A stretch of 64,000 nt of DNA from contig JAUIJU010000010.1 in the NCBI GenBank assembly GCA_030431095.1, positions 26,665 through 90,664 of the forward strand, read 5' to 3'. Shown here one piece after another: positions 28,678 through 37,486 of this stretch. The notes under the pieces are model-generated. The model worked only from the letters and a program-made list of their open reading frames with translations. It made no database searches and was not told where the DNA came from. Position numbers and translations under genes: made by a program. The DNA is from Gammaproteobacteria bacterium (GTDB lineage: Bacteria > Pseudomonadota > Gammaproteobacteria > Xanthomonadales > SZUA-36). The stretch's first letter is position 1. Each line of letters starts with the position of its first letter.

Positions 28678-29637
28678 ATGCCCGCACGCCAACGTTTCCG
28701 CCAGGCCAGACCACGCGCGCTTGCGGGCGCCGTGCTGATGATCGCAATGACCCTGGCGTCGGCGGCGGTCGCCGGCGTGTTCGGTGACGGCGATCCGGAC
28801 AATGGCGTGGAAGACGGCCGGCGCGCGCTCAGCACGGGAATCGGCGAGGCACCGGCGAACGACTGGTACCGCAGTGCGGGCACCATTCACTGCGACGGCG
28901 CGGTGCGCGGTTCGGCCACCCTGCTGGACCTATCCGAACTGGCGCCCGGCGCAGGCCCGGTGATCGCAACCGCGGCCCACGTGTTGTTCGACCTCGAAAC
29001 CGGCCAGCCGTGGTCACAATGCGCCTTTCACTACATGGGGCTGGGGGCGCTTCCCGGCTACCAGGCGTGGTTAAGTGGAGCACGCCTGATGCTGGGGTCC
29101 TTCGATCCGGGCTCGAGCGCCTCCGAGCTCGACAGCGGCGCTGATGACTGGGCGTTCGCGGCACTGGACCATGGCTGGCGACCCCCGGTCGACGGGGCGG
29201 GTTTGCAGCCCGCGACGGCCGAGCAGGTGGCCGATGGCCAGGGGCGCCTTGGGCTGGTCGCCTGGGACCGTGGACGCGGGGAGATCAGCGTGGTGCAGGG
29301 CTGCCAGGCAGTGTTTTCCTCGCCGGATGACCTGGGAGGGGGCGCCTGGCGAGGGCAGTTGCTGGACGACTGTGACTCGGACGGCGGCGCCTCGGGAGGC
29401 GGCATGGTGGCCAGCCGGAACGGCCGCAGCCTGTTGGTGGGTATTCGCGGCGGCGCCCACTGGGACGCGGATCTGTGGCCACCCGCACAGTACCCTGACG
29501 GTCCGCCGCCCGGTGATATCTGGCACCCGCGACGACACACCAACTTCGCGCGTGCGCTCGACAGGACAATGCTCGACAGCCTGGCGGCCTGGATCATGCG
29601 CCTGGATGGCAATCAAGTGACGAACAAGGTTCCCTGA
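28678..29637 (+). CDS. Secreted trypsin-like serine protease
   Basis: A 319-residue exported protein with signal peptide (ALAGAVLMIAMTLASAAVA, cleavage near residue 32). A chymotrypsin-fold triad can be traced: His101 in IATAAHVLF, Asp156/157 in GADDWAFAAL and Ser239 in CDSDGGASGGGM, in the expected order and spacing. Cysteines near residues 71/113 and 209/231 could pair. The Ser site DGGASGG differs from canonical GDSGG but keeps the glycine-serine-glycine core. No inhibitor or secretion gene is adjacent, and the substrate is unknown. The next gene is separated by a long structured region. Confidence 0.75.
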   Translation: MPARQRFRQARPRALAGAVLMIAMTLASAAVAGVFGDGDPDNGVEDGRRALSTGIGEAPANDWYRSAGTIHCDGAVRGSATLLDLSELAPGAGPVIATAAHVLFDLETGQPWSQCAFHYMGLGALPGYQAWLSGARLMLGSFDPGSSASELDSGADDWAFAALDHGWRPPVDGAGLQPATAEQVADGQGRLGLVAWDRGRGEISVVQGCQAVFSSPDDLGGGAWRGQLLDDCDSDGGASGGGMVASRNGRSLLVGIRGGAHWDADLWPPAQYPDGPPPGDIWHPRRHTNFARALDRTMLDSLAAWIMRLDGNQVTNKVP

Positions 29638-30012
29638 ACGCCCGACTTCGCGACCAACTTTTCCTTCGCTGCGGCGTACTGCCCTGTAAGCGCGAACAAA
29701 AGTTCGGCTGTATTGCCCAAATCGTTGTAAAGATGCTAGTATTGGAAAATAACTCCCTGTCCGTATTCCCCTGCACGGACGCAATGATGACGATAGCGTG
29801 ACAGGAGTCGACGGTCCGGACTCAGGTTCCGGGCCTTGGTGCAGGCCAACGAGTGGCCTGCTCGTCGCCACCCGAGCCAAAAACGGGGCGTGAACAGCGG
29901 ATCGAATCACGCCCAGCCTGCCCAGAGGGGCCGGTGTTCGAGGTCGGGTGAGCCGGAAACCGGAGAATGAATTTCGGGTTGGCCGGCCACCAGTGACACC
30001 AGGATCACGCAT
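29638..30012 (+). other. Gene-free 375-base region with candidate promoter and hairpin-rich leader
   Basis: No coding frame is supported here. A possible promoter is TTGCCC (29713-29718), 18 bases, TAGTAT (29737-29742), which would give a leader of about 260 bases to the gene at 30013. Two strong hairpins follow: GCAGGCCA/TGGCCTGC (29841-29861, five-base loop) and GGGCGTGA/TCACGCCC (29886-29914, thirteen-base loop). GGCCT at 29832-29836 can pair instead with AGGCC at 29843-29847, a mutually exclusive fold with the first hairpin. A CCGG-AAA-CCGG element is near 29953-29963. I recognise no known riboswitch or ncRNA family. Confidence 0.5.
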
Positions 30013-30543
30013 ATGTTGGTTTACGCCGCACTTACCGTTGCCGGAGTCATCGCCGCAGCCGTTGTCGTATGGATGCTTCGTTCGCTGACGGTCGCCAGCA
30101 AATCGGCCTACCGGACGATGTCGCCCGCCGGCCGCAGTTTGTCGCAGGCCAAGCTGGCGCACCTCAATTCCAACCTGCAGGCCACGCCGGCCCCGTGGGG
30201 TTGGGGAAACGACCGGGGCAACACGCCTCACCACCACAGATTCGACCAGCATCGCACGTCGCAGGAGCCGGCCAGCCGCTCCAAGTCACGTGACTGGTCA
30301 TCCCTGGAGCTGTATGCGCGCTCCAATGAGAAGACGGCACGTGAACGGGACCGCTCATCCCCGGCCGTCGGATCCGTCCGCAACGTGCTGACCGGCTACG
30401 ACATGGAACGGGACACGTCCCCGGACACGTCCAGCTGGCCGTACCAGGACAGCCTGAAGGTCAAGGATCGCGTATCCGAGGTCTCGGAAAATACCCTAAC
30501 CGGCAGCGATGGTGATCGCCCCACCAAGCCCTGGGGATGGTAA
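30013..30543 (+). CDS. Membrane-anchored protein of unknown function with PWGW motifs
   Basis: A 176-residue protein I do not recognise. One N-terminal transmembrane helix (about 3-22, LVYAALTVAGVIAAAVVVWM) anchors it; the rest is long, polar, rich in Ser, Arg, Asp and low in hydrophobics, so probably disordered. The motif PWGW occurs twice, at residues 61-64 (TPAPWGWGN) and as the last four residues (KPWGW). A His cluster NTPHHHRFDQH follows the first motif. AGGA precedes the ATG by nine bases. It follows the long structured leader and is closed by a strong terminator, so it appears to be a single-gene transcript. Confidence 0.72.
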   Translation: MLVYAALTVAGVIAAAVVVWMLRSLTVASKSAYRTMSPAGRSLSQAKLAHLNSNLQATPAPWGWGNDRGNTPHHHRFDQHRTSQEPASRSKSRDWSSLELYARSNEKTARERDRSSPAVGSVRNVLTGYDMERDTSPDTSSWPYQDSLKVKDRVSEVSENTLTGSDGDRPTKPWGW

Positions 30544-30570
30544 GGCCACAGCCAGCTCAGAAACTACGAA

Positions 30571-30596
30571 AAGCGCCCCTCACGGGGCGTTTTTTC
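30571..30596 (+). terminator. Intrinsic terminator after the PWGW gene
   Basis: CGCCCC-TCAC-GGGGCG stem-loop followed by a TTTTTT run. The stop codon of the convergent SRAP gene (30580-30582) lies inside the hairpin. The reverse direction ends in a shorter T run, so it may also stop transcription from the minus strand weakly. Confidence 0.85.
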
Positions 30597-31344
30597 GTTG
30601 CGCCAGTACCGGCGGCAGCTCGATGTTCTCATTGCCGGGAATCTTGATCCCCATCGGAACCGGCTCCGTGCCCATGGATTCGTTCTCGGGCGGTTGAAGC
30701 AGGTTCAGCGCCTGTTGCCGGTTACCATGCAACCAGGTCTCCACCGCGCCGGGCGTTCCGAGAAGGGCCGGGCTGCGGTGGTGCCCAACCGAGCGCAACA
30801 CCTCGTTGGGCTCCACGGTGATGATGGCCACACTGGGCCGGGGAATGCCGTCTTCGCCGCGGGCGAAGCTGCCCAGCCCCGCCATGGCCCAGAACGGGCG
30901 ATTCAGAGGAAACACGGCCCAGGGCACCTGTGGGTGAACGCGGCTGTCGAATTCGTAGAACCAGGACACCCATACCACCACCCGCCGGTCCTTGTTCCAG
31001 GAGGCGAGAAAGGTGGGCGCGAACGGTTCGCCGTCACGCCGCAGGCGCGCATTGGCGGTCGAAATCAGTTTGCCGCCCTTGTTGGTGGGCAGGCGGCCGC
31101 GTGACCAGAAGGGCAGAAACGGCCAGGTGGCTTCGGTGGCAACATCCAGTGTGCCGTCACAGTAGGTGATCGGGAGGGTCTCCCATATCATCGAATCGGG
31201 TTCCGACTTGCGGCGCAGGCGCGAGGGAGAAATGTTGACCCGGTCCACGGGGTCGTCAGGCAGGTGGTCGGGGGGCGTCAGGCTGTCGGCCCAGGCGTAA
31301 ATTTCCTTCCAGGAAAGGTGCGATACGGAAGCTTTGCCACACAT
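30580..31344 (-). CDS. SRAP (YedK/HMCES-like) DNA-abasic-site crosslinking protein
   Basis: A 254-residue SRAP-family protein. These proteins protect single-stranded DNA by forming a thiazolidine crosslink between Cys2 and an abasic site. The start MCGK places the catalytic cysteine second, which fixes the ATG at 31344 although the frame is open upstream. Asn in STANARLRRD, Glu in VSWFYEFD and His in VGHHRSPALL match the other active-site positions, though the surrounding sequence is quite diverged from YedK (for example RLVPADGFYEW is not conserved). It is divergent from the AddB/AddA-like genes, forming a repair neighbourhood. Confidence 0.82.
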   Translation of the reverse strand: MCGKASVSHLSWKEIYAWADSLTPPDHLPDDPVDRVNISPSRLRRKSEPDSMIWETLPITYCDGTLDVATEATWPFLPFWSRGRLPTNKGGKLISTANARLRRDGEPFAPTFLASWNKDRRVVVWVSWFYEFDSRVHPQVPWAVFPLNRPFWAMAGLGSFARGEDGIPRPSVAIITVEPNEVLRSVGHHRSPALLGTPGAVETWLHGNRQQALNLLQPPENESMGTEPVPMGIKIPGNENIELPPVLAQRKNAP

Positions 31345-31482
31345 GGCGACCATTGTAGCAACCGGGGGTGTGCTGAAAACGAACCGCCAGGGGTTCTGTC
31401 CAATCCCGTTCTCGAAAATTGCGAAAGCCTGCACGTACACTGGTCACATGCACAATCCGACAGCACGCACCGGTCGGCCATC

Positions 31483-34125
31483 ATGAGCCAGGCCATCGAC
31501 GAATCGTGGCTCGAGCTGGTCCCCAACCGGCCCGCGCAGCAATTGCGTCTGGCCGCCGGCATCCCGCCTGGCGACACCACCCCTTTTGCGGCGCCGCCAC
31601 TGGCGGTGTTCTCCTTGTGGGCCGGCCGGCTGTTGCAGAACAGTCTTTTGCTGTCAGGGCGGCGTGTACCGCAAGTGCCGTCGCGATTTCGCGTTCGCCG
31701 GCTGTGGGAGACCGCGATTCGCGAATCCGACCGGCAGGACTGGCAGGCCGGTGACATTGCCGCCCTGGCGGGCGAAGCCATGGAAGCCGATCACCTGTGC
31801 GAGCACTGGCTGTTGCCCAGGGGTCGGGAGCCGGGCAGGGACTGGGACGACGACGCATTCTGCGCCTGGCGTCGCCAGGTGCATGCCCGAATGGCGGCCC
31901 GCGGTTGGCTGAACCCGGCCCAGCAGTTGCGCTGGTTGCGCGGGCTGATTCACGACCGCGGTGAATTGCCGATGGCGTTGCCCTCGGAAATTCTCCTGTG
32001 CGGCTTTCCCGAAATCACCCCCCTGGAACGTGACGTCCTCGATGCCCTGGCGTCACTCGGCGTGACGGTGAACGACGTGCCGTCTCCCGCCGGGGCCGAG
32101 TCTTCCAAAGTGACCAGCGAGCTTTTCGTGGAACCCGGTGATGAGATTCGGGCGGCTGCGGAATGGGCTGCCGCTCAACGTCGGGCGGGGAAGGGCCGGG
32201 TCGCCGTTGCGGTCAACGGGCTGGCGGCCTGGCGACGCGACGTGGAACGCAGCTTTTTGCAGGTGTTTCACCCCGCGTCCGCCCTGGCCGGTCGTGCGCC
32301 CAGCGCCGCCGATGTTCACATTCACGGCGGCCGGGCGTTGATCGAGCATCCCCTGGTCCCTGTCGCGCTCGACCTGCTGGATCTCTCCCTGGGCGGCGTG
32401 CGTCGTGCCTGGTCGTTCGCACGGGTCAGCCGCTGGCTGCTGTCACCGGCCTGGACAGGCGCTGATACCGAGTCGGAGGCGCGCGCGCAGCTGGAACTGA
32501 AGCTTCGCGAATCCGGTCGCTTCGAGTGGAACCTGGCGGCGGTGGCCGAGCAGGCGCGGGCCGTGTCGGCCACGATGCTGGTCGAACGCGTGGCGCGTTT
32601 GCCTGACGCGCGGGACGGTGATTCTCCGGCCCGACGATTTTTTGGCATGCTGCGGCACTGGGGCTGGCCGGGCCCAGGCGCCCGCGGTTCGGGCGCTGCG
32701 CAAGCGGTGGAGGGGGTGCGCCAGGCGCTGGAGGAACTGGAGTTTTCGGCGATCAGCCACGACAGTGAGGCCCTGTCGGTGGTGCGTCGCCTGTGCGCCG
32801 AACAGCGTCTGCCGGCGATCGGCGGCGAGCTGTCACCGGTACAGGTGCTGGATCTCCAGGACATGCCGGGCCAATCTTTCGACGCGGTACGGGTCATCAA
32901 TGTGCACGCGGACAACTGGCCGCCGCCGCCCTCTCTCAATCGCCTCATCCCCTACAGCCTGGCTCGCCAGCTTCCTCGGACCTCGCCCGAACAGCAACTC
33001 TGCCATGCACGGGCTGTGCAACAGGCGGTTTTGGCCAGCGCGCCACGCATCGTGTTCACACGGGCCGAGCAGGCCGACGGCGTACCCACGGCCGCCAGCG
33101 CCCTGGTTCCGGCGACCGAACGGACGGGAGAATCCCTCACGGTGGCCGGCGCCCACCTGGCGCAAGCGGCCTGGCCAGGCGCGGGCGACCGCGAATCGAC
33201 AGAGGGGCGCGATGCACTGGAAGTCCATTCCCGCAAGCCGGCGCCGCCCATCCCTGCGGACCAGGATGCCTTGCGCTCGGTGATCAGCGTGCTGAACCTG
33301 CAGTCCGCCTGTCCCTGGGCGGCCTTCCTGGTGCATCGCCTGGACGCCGCCTTCCCGGCGCCACCGACGCCTTTCGCGGACGGCCTGTTCACCGGCCGGC
33401 TGGTACACCAGGCGCTGGAGCGCCTGTACCGGCCGCACATCGGACAGGGCAGCCTGCCGCAACCTGGCGAGGTGCCGCAGGTGGTCGCCGAGACCCTCTC
33501 CGTGCGCCACGCCGACCTGCACCTGCTGCCCGGGGCGCTGGCCGCGGAGCGCCGCCGCCTCGAATCCCTGTTGCGAGAGTGGCTGAGGCACGAACGGGGC
33601 CTGCCGCTGGGCAGCCCCTGGGAACTCGAAACCGAGCGGGAAGGGCGCATGGCGGGTTTCCGCTTTACCGTGCGCATGGACCGTGTGGACCGACACGGCG
33701 ACGGCGTGGTGGTGCTGGACTACAAGACCGGCGCCGTTTCCCCCCCGGCCTGGGATGATCCTCGTCCCACCGAGACCCAGCTGCCTTTGTATGCCGTCCT
33801 GATGCGTGCGGATGAGCGGCCGGCCGTCGGCATTGGCCTGCTTTCGGTTCGCGGCGGCGACATGCAGCAGCGCGTCTGGTCCGGTGAACCGGATCTCAAG
33901 GGCAGGGGTTTCACCGTGCTGACGCCGGGACAGAAAACCGGACCGGCCAGCTGGGACGAGGCGCTGGACGCCTGGCAAGAACGGTTGACGTCGCTACTCG
34001 GGGCGTTTCGCGCCGGTGAGAACGCTTTCACCGTTCACCATGAAGGTCCGCTGGCTTACCTGGGCCTGGACCTGTTGCTGCGTCCGGAGCCCAATGGCGA
34101 GACCCCGGAGGGCACTGATGTCTGA
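31483..34125 (+). CDS. AddB-like PD-(D/E)XK nuclease, probable DNA repair protein
   Basis: An 880-residue protein of the type annotated 'probable DNA repair protein', the partner of an AddA-like helicase in double-strand-break processing. The N-terminal two-thirds is a diverged, inactive helicase-like region with no Walker A. The C-terminal nuclease domain has GRLVHQALERLY, the metal ligands in VVVLDYKTG (Asp746, Lys748) and the Gln/Tyr motif TQLPLYAVLM. The C-terminal stretch where relatives carry C-x-x-C-x5-C reads LAYLGLDLLLR, so the iron-sulfur cysteines appear lost, although Cys610 (SACPWAAF) remains. ATG at 31483 is chosen from the family-like start; it overlaps the next gene by eight bases. 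Confidence 0.85.
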   Translation: MSQAIDESWLELVPNRPAQQLRLAAGIPPGDTTPFAAPPLAVFSLWAGRLLQNSLLLSGRRVPQVPSRFRVRRLWETAIRESDRQDWQAGDIAALAGEAMEADHLCEHWLLPRGREPGRDWDDDAFCAWRRQVHARMAARGWLNPAQQLRWLRGLIHDRGELPMALPSEILLCGFPEITPLERDVLDALASLGVTVNDVPSPAGAESSKVTSELFVEPGDEIRAAAEWAAAQRRAGKGRVAVAVNGLAAWRRDVERSFLQVFHPASALAGRAPSAADVHIHGGRALIEHPLVPVALDLLDLSLGGVRRAWSFARVSRWLLSPAWTGADTESEARAQLELKLRESGRFEWNLAAVAEQARAVSATMLVERVARLPDARDGDSPARRFFGMLRHWGWPGPGARGSGAAQAVEGVRQALEELEFSAISHDSEALSVVRRLCAEQRLPAIGGELSPVQVLDLQDMPGQSFDAVRVINVHADNWPPPPSLNRLIPYSLARQLPRTSPEQQLCHARAVQQAVLASAPRIVFTRAEQADGVPTAASALVPATERTGESLTVAGAHLAQAAWPGAGDRESTEGRDALEVHSRKPAPPIPADQDALRSVISVLNLQSACPWAAFLVHRLDAAFPAPPTPFADGLFTGRLVHQALERLYRPHIGQGSLPQPGEVPQVVAETLSVRHADLHLLPGALAAERRRLESLLREWLRHERGLPLGSPWELETEREGRMAGFRFTVRMDRVDRHGDGVVVLDYKTGAVSPPAWDDPRPTETQLPLYAVLMRADERPAVGIGLLSVRGGDMQQRVWSGEPDLKGRGFTVLTPGQKTGPASWDEALDAWQERLTSLLGAFRAGENAFTVHHEGPLAYLGLDLLLRPEPNGETPEGTDV

Positions 34126-37100
34126 TTCGAGGACACCTGCTGACCACGCGGTGCGTCGCGAAGTGATCGAGCCGGGCGCATCCTATATCGTCCAGGCGCC
34201 TGCCGGCTCAGGCAAGACCGAATTGCTCACTCAGCGCTTTCTGCGCCTGCTCTCCGGGGTGGACCAGCCGCAAAAGGTCCTGGCCATCACCTTCACGCGC
34301 AAGGCGACACGGGAAATGGCCGACCGCGTGCTGGAACGACTGCGCGGGGCGGCAGCGGGCACCATCCCATCGGAGCCCCATCAGCGACTGGCGCATGAAC
34401 TGGCGCTCGAGGTGCTGAAGCGGGACGCGGCCGAGGGCTGGAACCTGCTCGACAACCCCGGATTGCTGCAGGTGCACACCATCGACGGCCTGTGTGCGCG
34501 CCTGGCGGCGCGGGGCAGTGGCGCGCCGCAGGCACTGGGCAGCCTGCAAGTGGTCGAGTTCCCCGCCGCCGTCTACACCGAGGCTGCGCGGCTCACGCTG
34601 GTCGAGGCGGCGCGGGCCGGAGAAGATGACGACATCCGGCGCGCGCTGGAAGCCTTGCTGTTGCGTGAGCGTGGCAACGCCAATGCCTTGCAGGCCCTGT
34701 TGGCGGACGCATTGCCTCGACGTGACCAGTGGCTTCCGATCATGGAGGGCAGGGCTGTGGACACCGCGCCATTGCTGTCCCTGCGCCAGCGCCTCGAGAT
34801 TACCGTGCTGGAACACACCCTGGGACGCGAAGCGATTCACGCGGCCGGCCAGGCCGTGGTGCAACTGGCCGCGCTTGCGGACGCCCCGGACCCGGACGAT
34901 CCGCTGCCGGTCGCCTGGTCGACCATGGGCGAGGCCGACGATCCGGCGCATACCGCCCGGGCCTACTGGTACCTGTTCAAGCGTTTGTCTTCGAGCAGCT
35001 CCCAGCCCTGGTCGGCGCGCTCGGTCAATTCGCGGGTCTATCCGGGGCCGGCGTCGGGGCGCGCGGAGGGCGTGCAGGCCCTCGGGGAGATCGTGACGGC
35101 CTGGAGAGAAGACCCGGAAGCACTGGTCCTGTTCAGTCGATTTCTCAAGGCGCCGCCGCTGAACCTGGATGCGGACGCCGACGCGTTGATGGGCGCCCTG
35201 CGCGCCCTGTTGCTGCGTGCCCGCGACCAACTGCACGCCCTGTTTGCAGAGCAGGGCGTGTGCGACTTTCAGCACGTGGCCGCCCAGGCCCTTGACGCGC
35301 TGGGACGTGACGGAACGCCCGGTGAGGCCCTGCTGATCGAGGACGGTCGGCTGGAGCACGTGCTGATCGACGAATTCCAGGACACCTCGCAGCTGCAGTA
35401 TGAACTGGTGCGCCGGCTGGTCGCGGGCTGGACACCCGGAGAGGGGCGCAGCCTGTTCCTCGTGGGCGACCCGATGCAGTCCATCTATCGGTTTCGTAAG
35501 GCTGACGTGGGACTGTTCCAGGCCGTGTTCCGGGCGGAGCGACTGGGCCAGGTTCCACTGGCGGCCCGCCGCCTGAGCGACAATTTCCGGTCCAGCGCCA
35601 CGGTGATCGACGAGGTTAACCGGGTGTGCGCTGACGTGTTTGCGCCGCCGTCACCCGCGGCTCCCGGGCACGTTGACTACACCGCCGTGCAGCCCTTTCA
35701 CGGCCCTGGCGGGCAGGTGCACTACCAGGCCGTGATCGAGGACGACGGCCGTGGCGGAGCCATCCGCGAGGCGGCATGGATCAGTGAACGAATCGGCCGT
35801 TTCCTTGACGAGGCGGATAGCGACCTGCCTTCGGTGGGTGTCCTGGCGCGAAAACGCAGCCAGCTGGAACCCATCGCCGCGGCGTTGACGGATCGCGGGA
35901 TCGCGTACGAGGCGGTGGAGGTCCAGTCCCTGGCCCGACGCCCACTGGTGCTGGACCTGTTGACGCTGACCCGGGCGGTGCTGCACCCCGGGGATCGCGT
36001 GGCCTGGCTGGGCCTTCTGCTGGCGCCCTGGTGCGCGCTGCAGGCCGATGAGCTGATGCAACTGGCCGGTATGGACAATGCCGCGGACATGCTGTCGCGC
36101 ATGAGCGATGTCCGCTTGCTCGAGGGATTGTCCGCCGGCTCACGACAGCGCGTGGAGGTCCTGGCGAGTTCACTGAAGGCCGCGCACCAAACCGCCTCAG
36201 AGGCGGAGCTGGCCGTGCGCGTCGAGGCCGCGTGGGTTCGGCTGGGCGGACCACGGATGGCGCGCAGCCGGCAGGACCTGGCCGATGCCGAGGTCTTCCT
36301 GCGGCTGCTGACCCGGTTGGAATCCGAGCGTCCCGAGGATTTCCTGGCCGAACTGGATCTGCGCCTGCAACGACTCTACGCGGGTTCGCGCAGCGCGTCG
36401 GTCAAGCTGATGACGGTGCACAAGGCCAAGGGGCTGGAATTTGACGCGGTCTTCCTGCCGGCGCTGCAAGGTGGGACAGGCAATCATGGCCGCAGCCTGT
36501 TTCGTGCCCAGGACGTGGCGCCCGGGCCCGATGGTGAAGGCGCCCTGGTCGCACCACTCAAGCCTTCGGGGAAGGGCGACCCAGGCCTGTACGACTACCT
36601 GGGCCTGCTCGATCGCGAGGCGCAGGACTGCGAAAGCCATCGATTGTTGTACGTGGCCATGACGCGGGCGCGACGTTTTTTGCAGATGTCCGCGGTGTGT
36701 GCCCTGAAGAAGGACGGCGGCATCGCGCGCAAGCCGGGCTCCTTCCTGGCCCTGCTCGAACCGCAGTTCGAAAAGGCCCTGGCGAACGCTGACCATCCCC
36801 CCGAGACGCAGTCAGCGTCCTGCGCCGTGGAGCCGAGGCCGTTGCTGCGCCTGCCTGAGGCATCGCCACGGCTGGCTCCGAAGTCGTCGATCGTGCGCCA
36901 GGACGCGCCGGTGACCCTGGGCGAACCCTTCCCGGACCGCGATCGCCTGGCGCTGGGCGAGGCCCTGCACCACTGGCTGGAACTGATCCACGACCACTGG
37001 GACGAACGCTGGCTGGGTGACTGGACTGCCGGGCATGCCGAAGCATTGCGATCCAGCCTGTCACTGTTCGGCGCGCGCAATTCGTCGCTCGACGCCCTGC

Positions 37101-37474
37101 ATGCCGAACTGGCGGGGCTGCTCGAGTCGCTGCTGGCCGACGAGGCGGTGCGTGACATGCTGTCGCCGGAAGGCAAGGCACGCTCCCTGGCGGAAGCGGA
37201 GTACTTCGTCCCGGTCGGCCAGCGGCTGCGGCGACAGATCATCGACCGCCTGTACCAGGACCGTGATGGCGACTGGCACGTCGTCGACTACAAGTCTGGC
37301 GCCGATGCCTCGGAAACGCGCAGCAAGTGGCGTGACCAACTGGGCGCGTACGCAGCGACCGTGGCCTCGGCCGAGTCGGCAACGGTGGTTGAAGCCCGGA
37401 TTTTACAGGCCGGTGAAGCGCGCTTTATCGATCCTGCGACGGACGAGATCGAAATCCCGGACGCCACCGACTGA
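34118..37474 (+). CDS. AddA-like UvrD-family helicase-nuclease
   Basis: An 1118-residue superfamily 1A helicase with a fused nuclease. Motifs run in order: Walker A APAGSGKTELLTQRFLRLL (near 27-45), AITFTRKATREM, Walker B VLIDEFQDTSQLQ, VGDPMQSIYRFRKAD, LSDNFRSS, MTVHKAKGLEFDAVFLPAL, LLYVAMTRARRFLQ, then a C-terminal PD-(D/E)XK domain with HVVDYKSG (Asp1057, Lys1059) and QLGAYAA. With the upstream AddB-like protein it should resect and recombinationally repair double-strand breaks. The ATG overlaps the upstream stop, so the two are translationally coupled. Confidence 0.93.
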   Translation: MSDSRTPADHAVRREVIEPGASYIVQAPAGSGKTELLTQRFLRLLSGVDQPQKVLAITFTRKATREMADRVLERLRGAAAGTIPSEPHQRLAHELALEVLKRDAAEGWNLLDNPGLLQVHTIDGLCARLAARGSGAPQALGSLQVVEFPAAVYTEAARLTLVEAARAGEDDDIRRALEALLLRERGNANALQALLADALPRRDQWLPIMEGRAVDTAPLLSLRQRLEITVLEHTLGREAIHAAGQAVVQLAALADAPDPDDPLPVAWSTMGEADDPAHTARAYWYLFKRLSSSSSQPWSARSVNSRVYPGPASGRAEGVQALGEIVTAWREDPEALVLFSRFLKAPPLNLDADADALMGALRALLLRARDQLHALFAEQGVCDFQHVAAQALDALGRDGTPGEALLIEDGRLEHVLIDEFQDTSQLQYELVRRLVAGWTPGEGRSLFLVGDPMQSIYRFRKADVGLFQAVFRAERLGQVPLAARRLSDNFRSSATVIDEVNRVCADVFAPPSPAAPGHVDYTAVQPFHGPGGQVHYQAVIEDDGRGGAIREAAWISERIGRFLDEADSDLPSVGVLARKRSQLEPIAAALTDRGIAYEAVEVQSLARRPLVLDLLTLTRAVLHPGDRVAWLGLLLAPWCALQADELMQLAGMDNAADMLSRMSDVRLLEGLSAGSRQRVEVLASSLKAAHQTASEAELAVRVEAAWVRLGGPRMARSRQDLADAEVFLRLLTRLESERPEDFLAELDLRLQRLYAGSRSASVKLMTVHKAKGLEFDAVFLPALQGGTGNHGRSLFRAQDVAPGPDGEGALVAPLKPSGKGDPGLYDYLGLLDREAQDCESHRLLYVAMTRARRFLQMSAVCALKKDGGIARKPGSFLALLEPQFEKALANADHPPETQSASCAVEPRPLLRLPEASPRLAPKSSIVRQDAPVTLGEPFPDRDRLALGEALHHWLELIHDHWDERWLGDWTAGHAEALRSSLSLFGARNSSLDALHAELAGLLESLLADEAVRDMLSPEGKARSLAEAEYFVPVGQRLRRQIIDRLYQDRDGDWHVVDYKSGADASETRSKWRDQLGAYAATVASAESATVVEARILQAGEARFIDPATDEIEIPDATD

Positions 37475-37486
37475 ACCCCGCCCCGG

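Noticed and set aside
29760..29990. A cobalamin or c-di-GMP riboswitch in the leader of the PWGW gene
   Set aside because: None of the conserved boxes of those riboswitches can be recognised; only generic hairpins are seen.
31345..31482. A possible LexA (SOS) box between the SRAP and AddB-like genes
   Set aside because: No CTGT-N8-ACAG or related palindrome is present; the closest stretch (TTCTGTCCAATCCCG) lacks the second half-site.
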